DNA of 5,167 nt from an uncultured Rikenella sp. (GTDB lineage Bacteria; Bacteroidota; Bacteroidia; Bacteroidales; Rikenellaceae). Position 1 is the first letter of the stretch. The number at the start of each line of letters is the position of its first letter. Made by a program: the position numbers and the translations under genes. Below, one piece after another: positions 5,112 through 5,167 of this stretch. Under the pieces are notes generated by a model. The model ran no database searches. It was not told where the DNA came from and worked only from the letters and a program-made list of their open reading frames with translations. The DNA lies in assembly GCA_910577885.1 (NCBI GenBank), contig CAJTNK010000124.1, positions 1-5,167 of the forward strand. The letters are read 5' to 3'.

Positions 5112-5167
5112 ACGAGAAAAGGCGGGCCGCCGCCTGCGGGCTTTGCCGAGAAAAACCCAACCTTCGA

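Noticed and set aside
4641..5167. A complete diversity-generating retroelement
   Set aside because: FISUMP 3' ends are possible variable regions, but no reverse transcriptase, accessory gene or template/variable pair with adenine-specific differences is visible. The two fragments differ too widely to be such a pair.

Overview
The window looks like Bacteroidales chromosome, most likely Alistipes or another Rikenellaceae. This is inferred, not searched. Supporting signs are GC-rich genes, start codons without Shine-Dalgarno sequences, two upstream matches to the Bacteroidetes -7 promoter box TAnnTTTG, a MnmA of the Bacteroidetes type, a WG-repeat protein, and remnants of Fib_succ_major (FISUMP) domains.

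Layout. Positions 1-139 hold a copy of a hairpin-rich intergenic repeat and a probable terminator for the minus-strand gene. Positions 140-1345 (minus) encode MnmA, the tRNA 2-thiouridylase. A 172-bp divergent promoter region follows, with one -7 box facing each way. Positions 1518-2723 (plus) encode a fold-type I PLP aminotransferase. Positions 2724-3134 are non-coding and almost filled by one large imperfect inverted-repeat element (about 2746-3118) whose two arms carry the same series of hairpins. Positions 3135-4640 (plus) encode a protein kinase-like domain fused to five WG repeats with an exact 34-residue period. Positions 4641-5167 hold no intact gene. They contain a terminator, two truncated FISUMP C-terminal fragments in different frames, and more copies of the intergenic repeat found at 1-125.

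The three genes do not form an obvious pathway. mnmA and the aminotransferase are divergently transcribed housekeeping-type genes. The kinase is a separate unit beginning just outside the inverted-repeat element. The most interesting parts are the repeats: a palindromic element whose hairpins keep their shape while their sequence changes, and a mosaic of FISUMP fragments and shared repeat blocks on both sides of the three genes. The mosaic could be a graveyard of an expanded gene family or a set of silent cassettes. No complete novel system can be demonstrated in this window alone.
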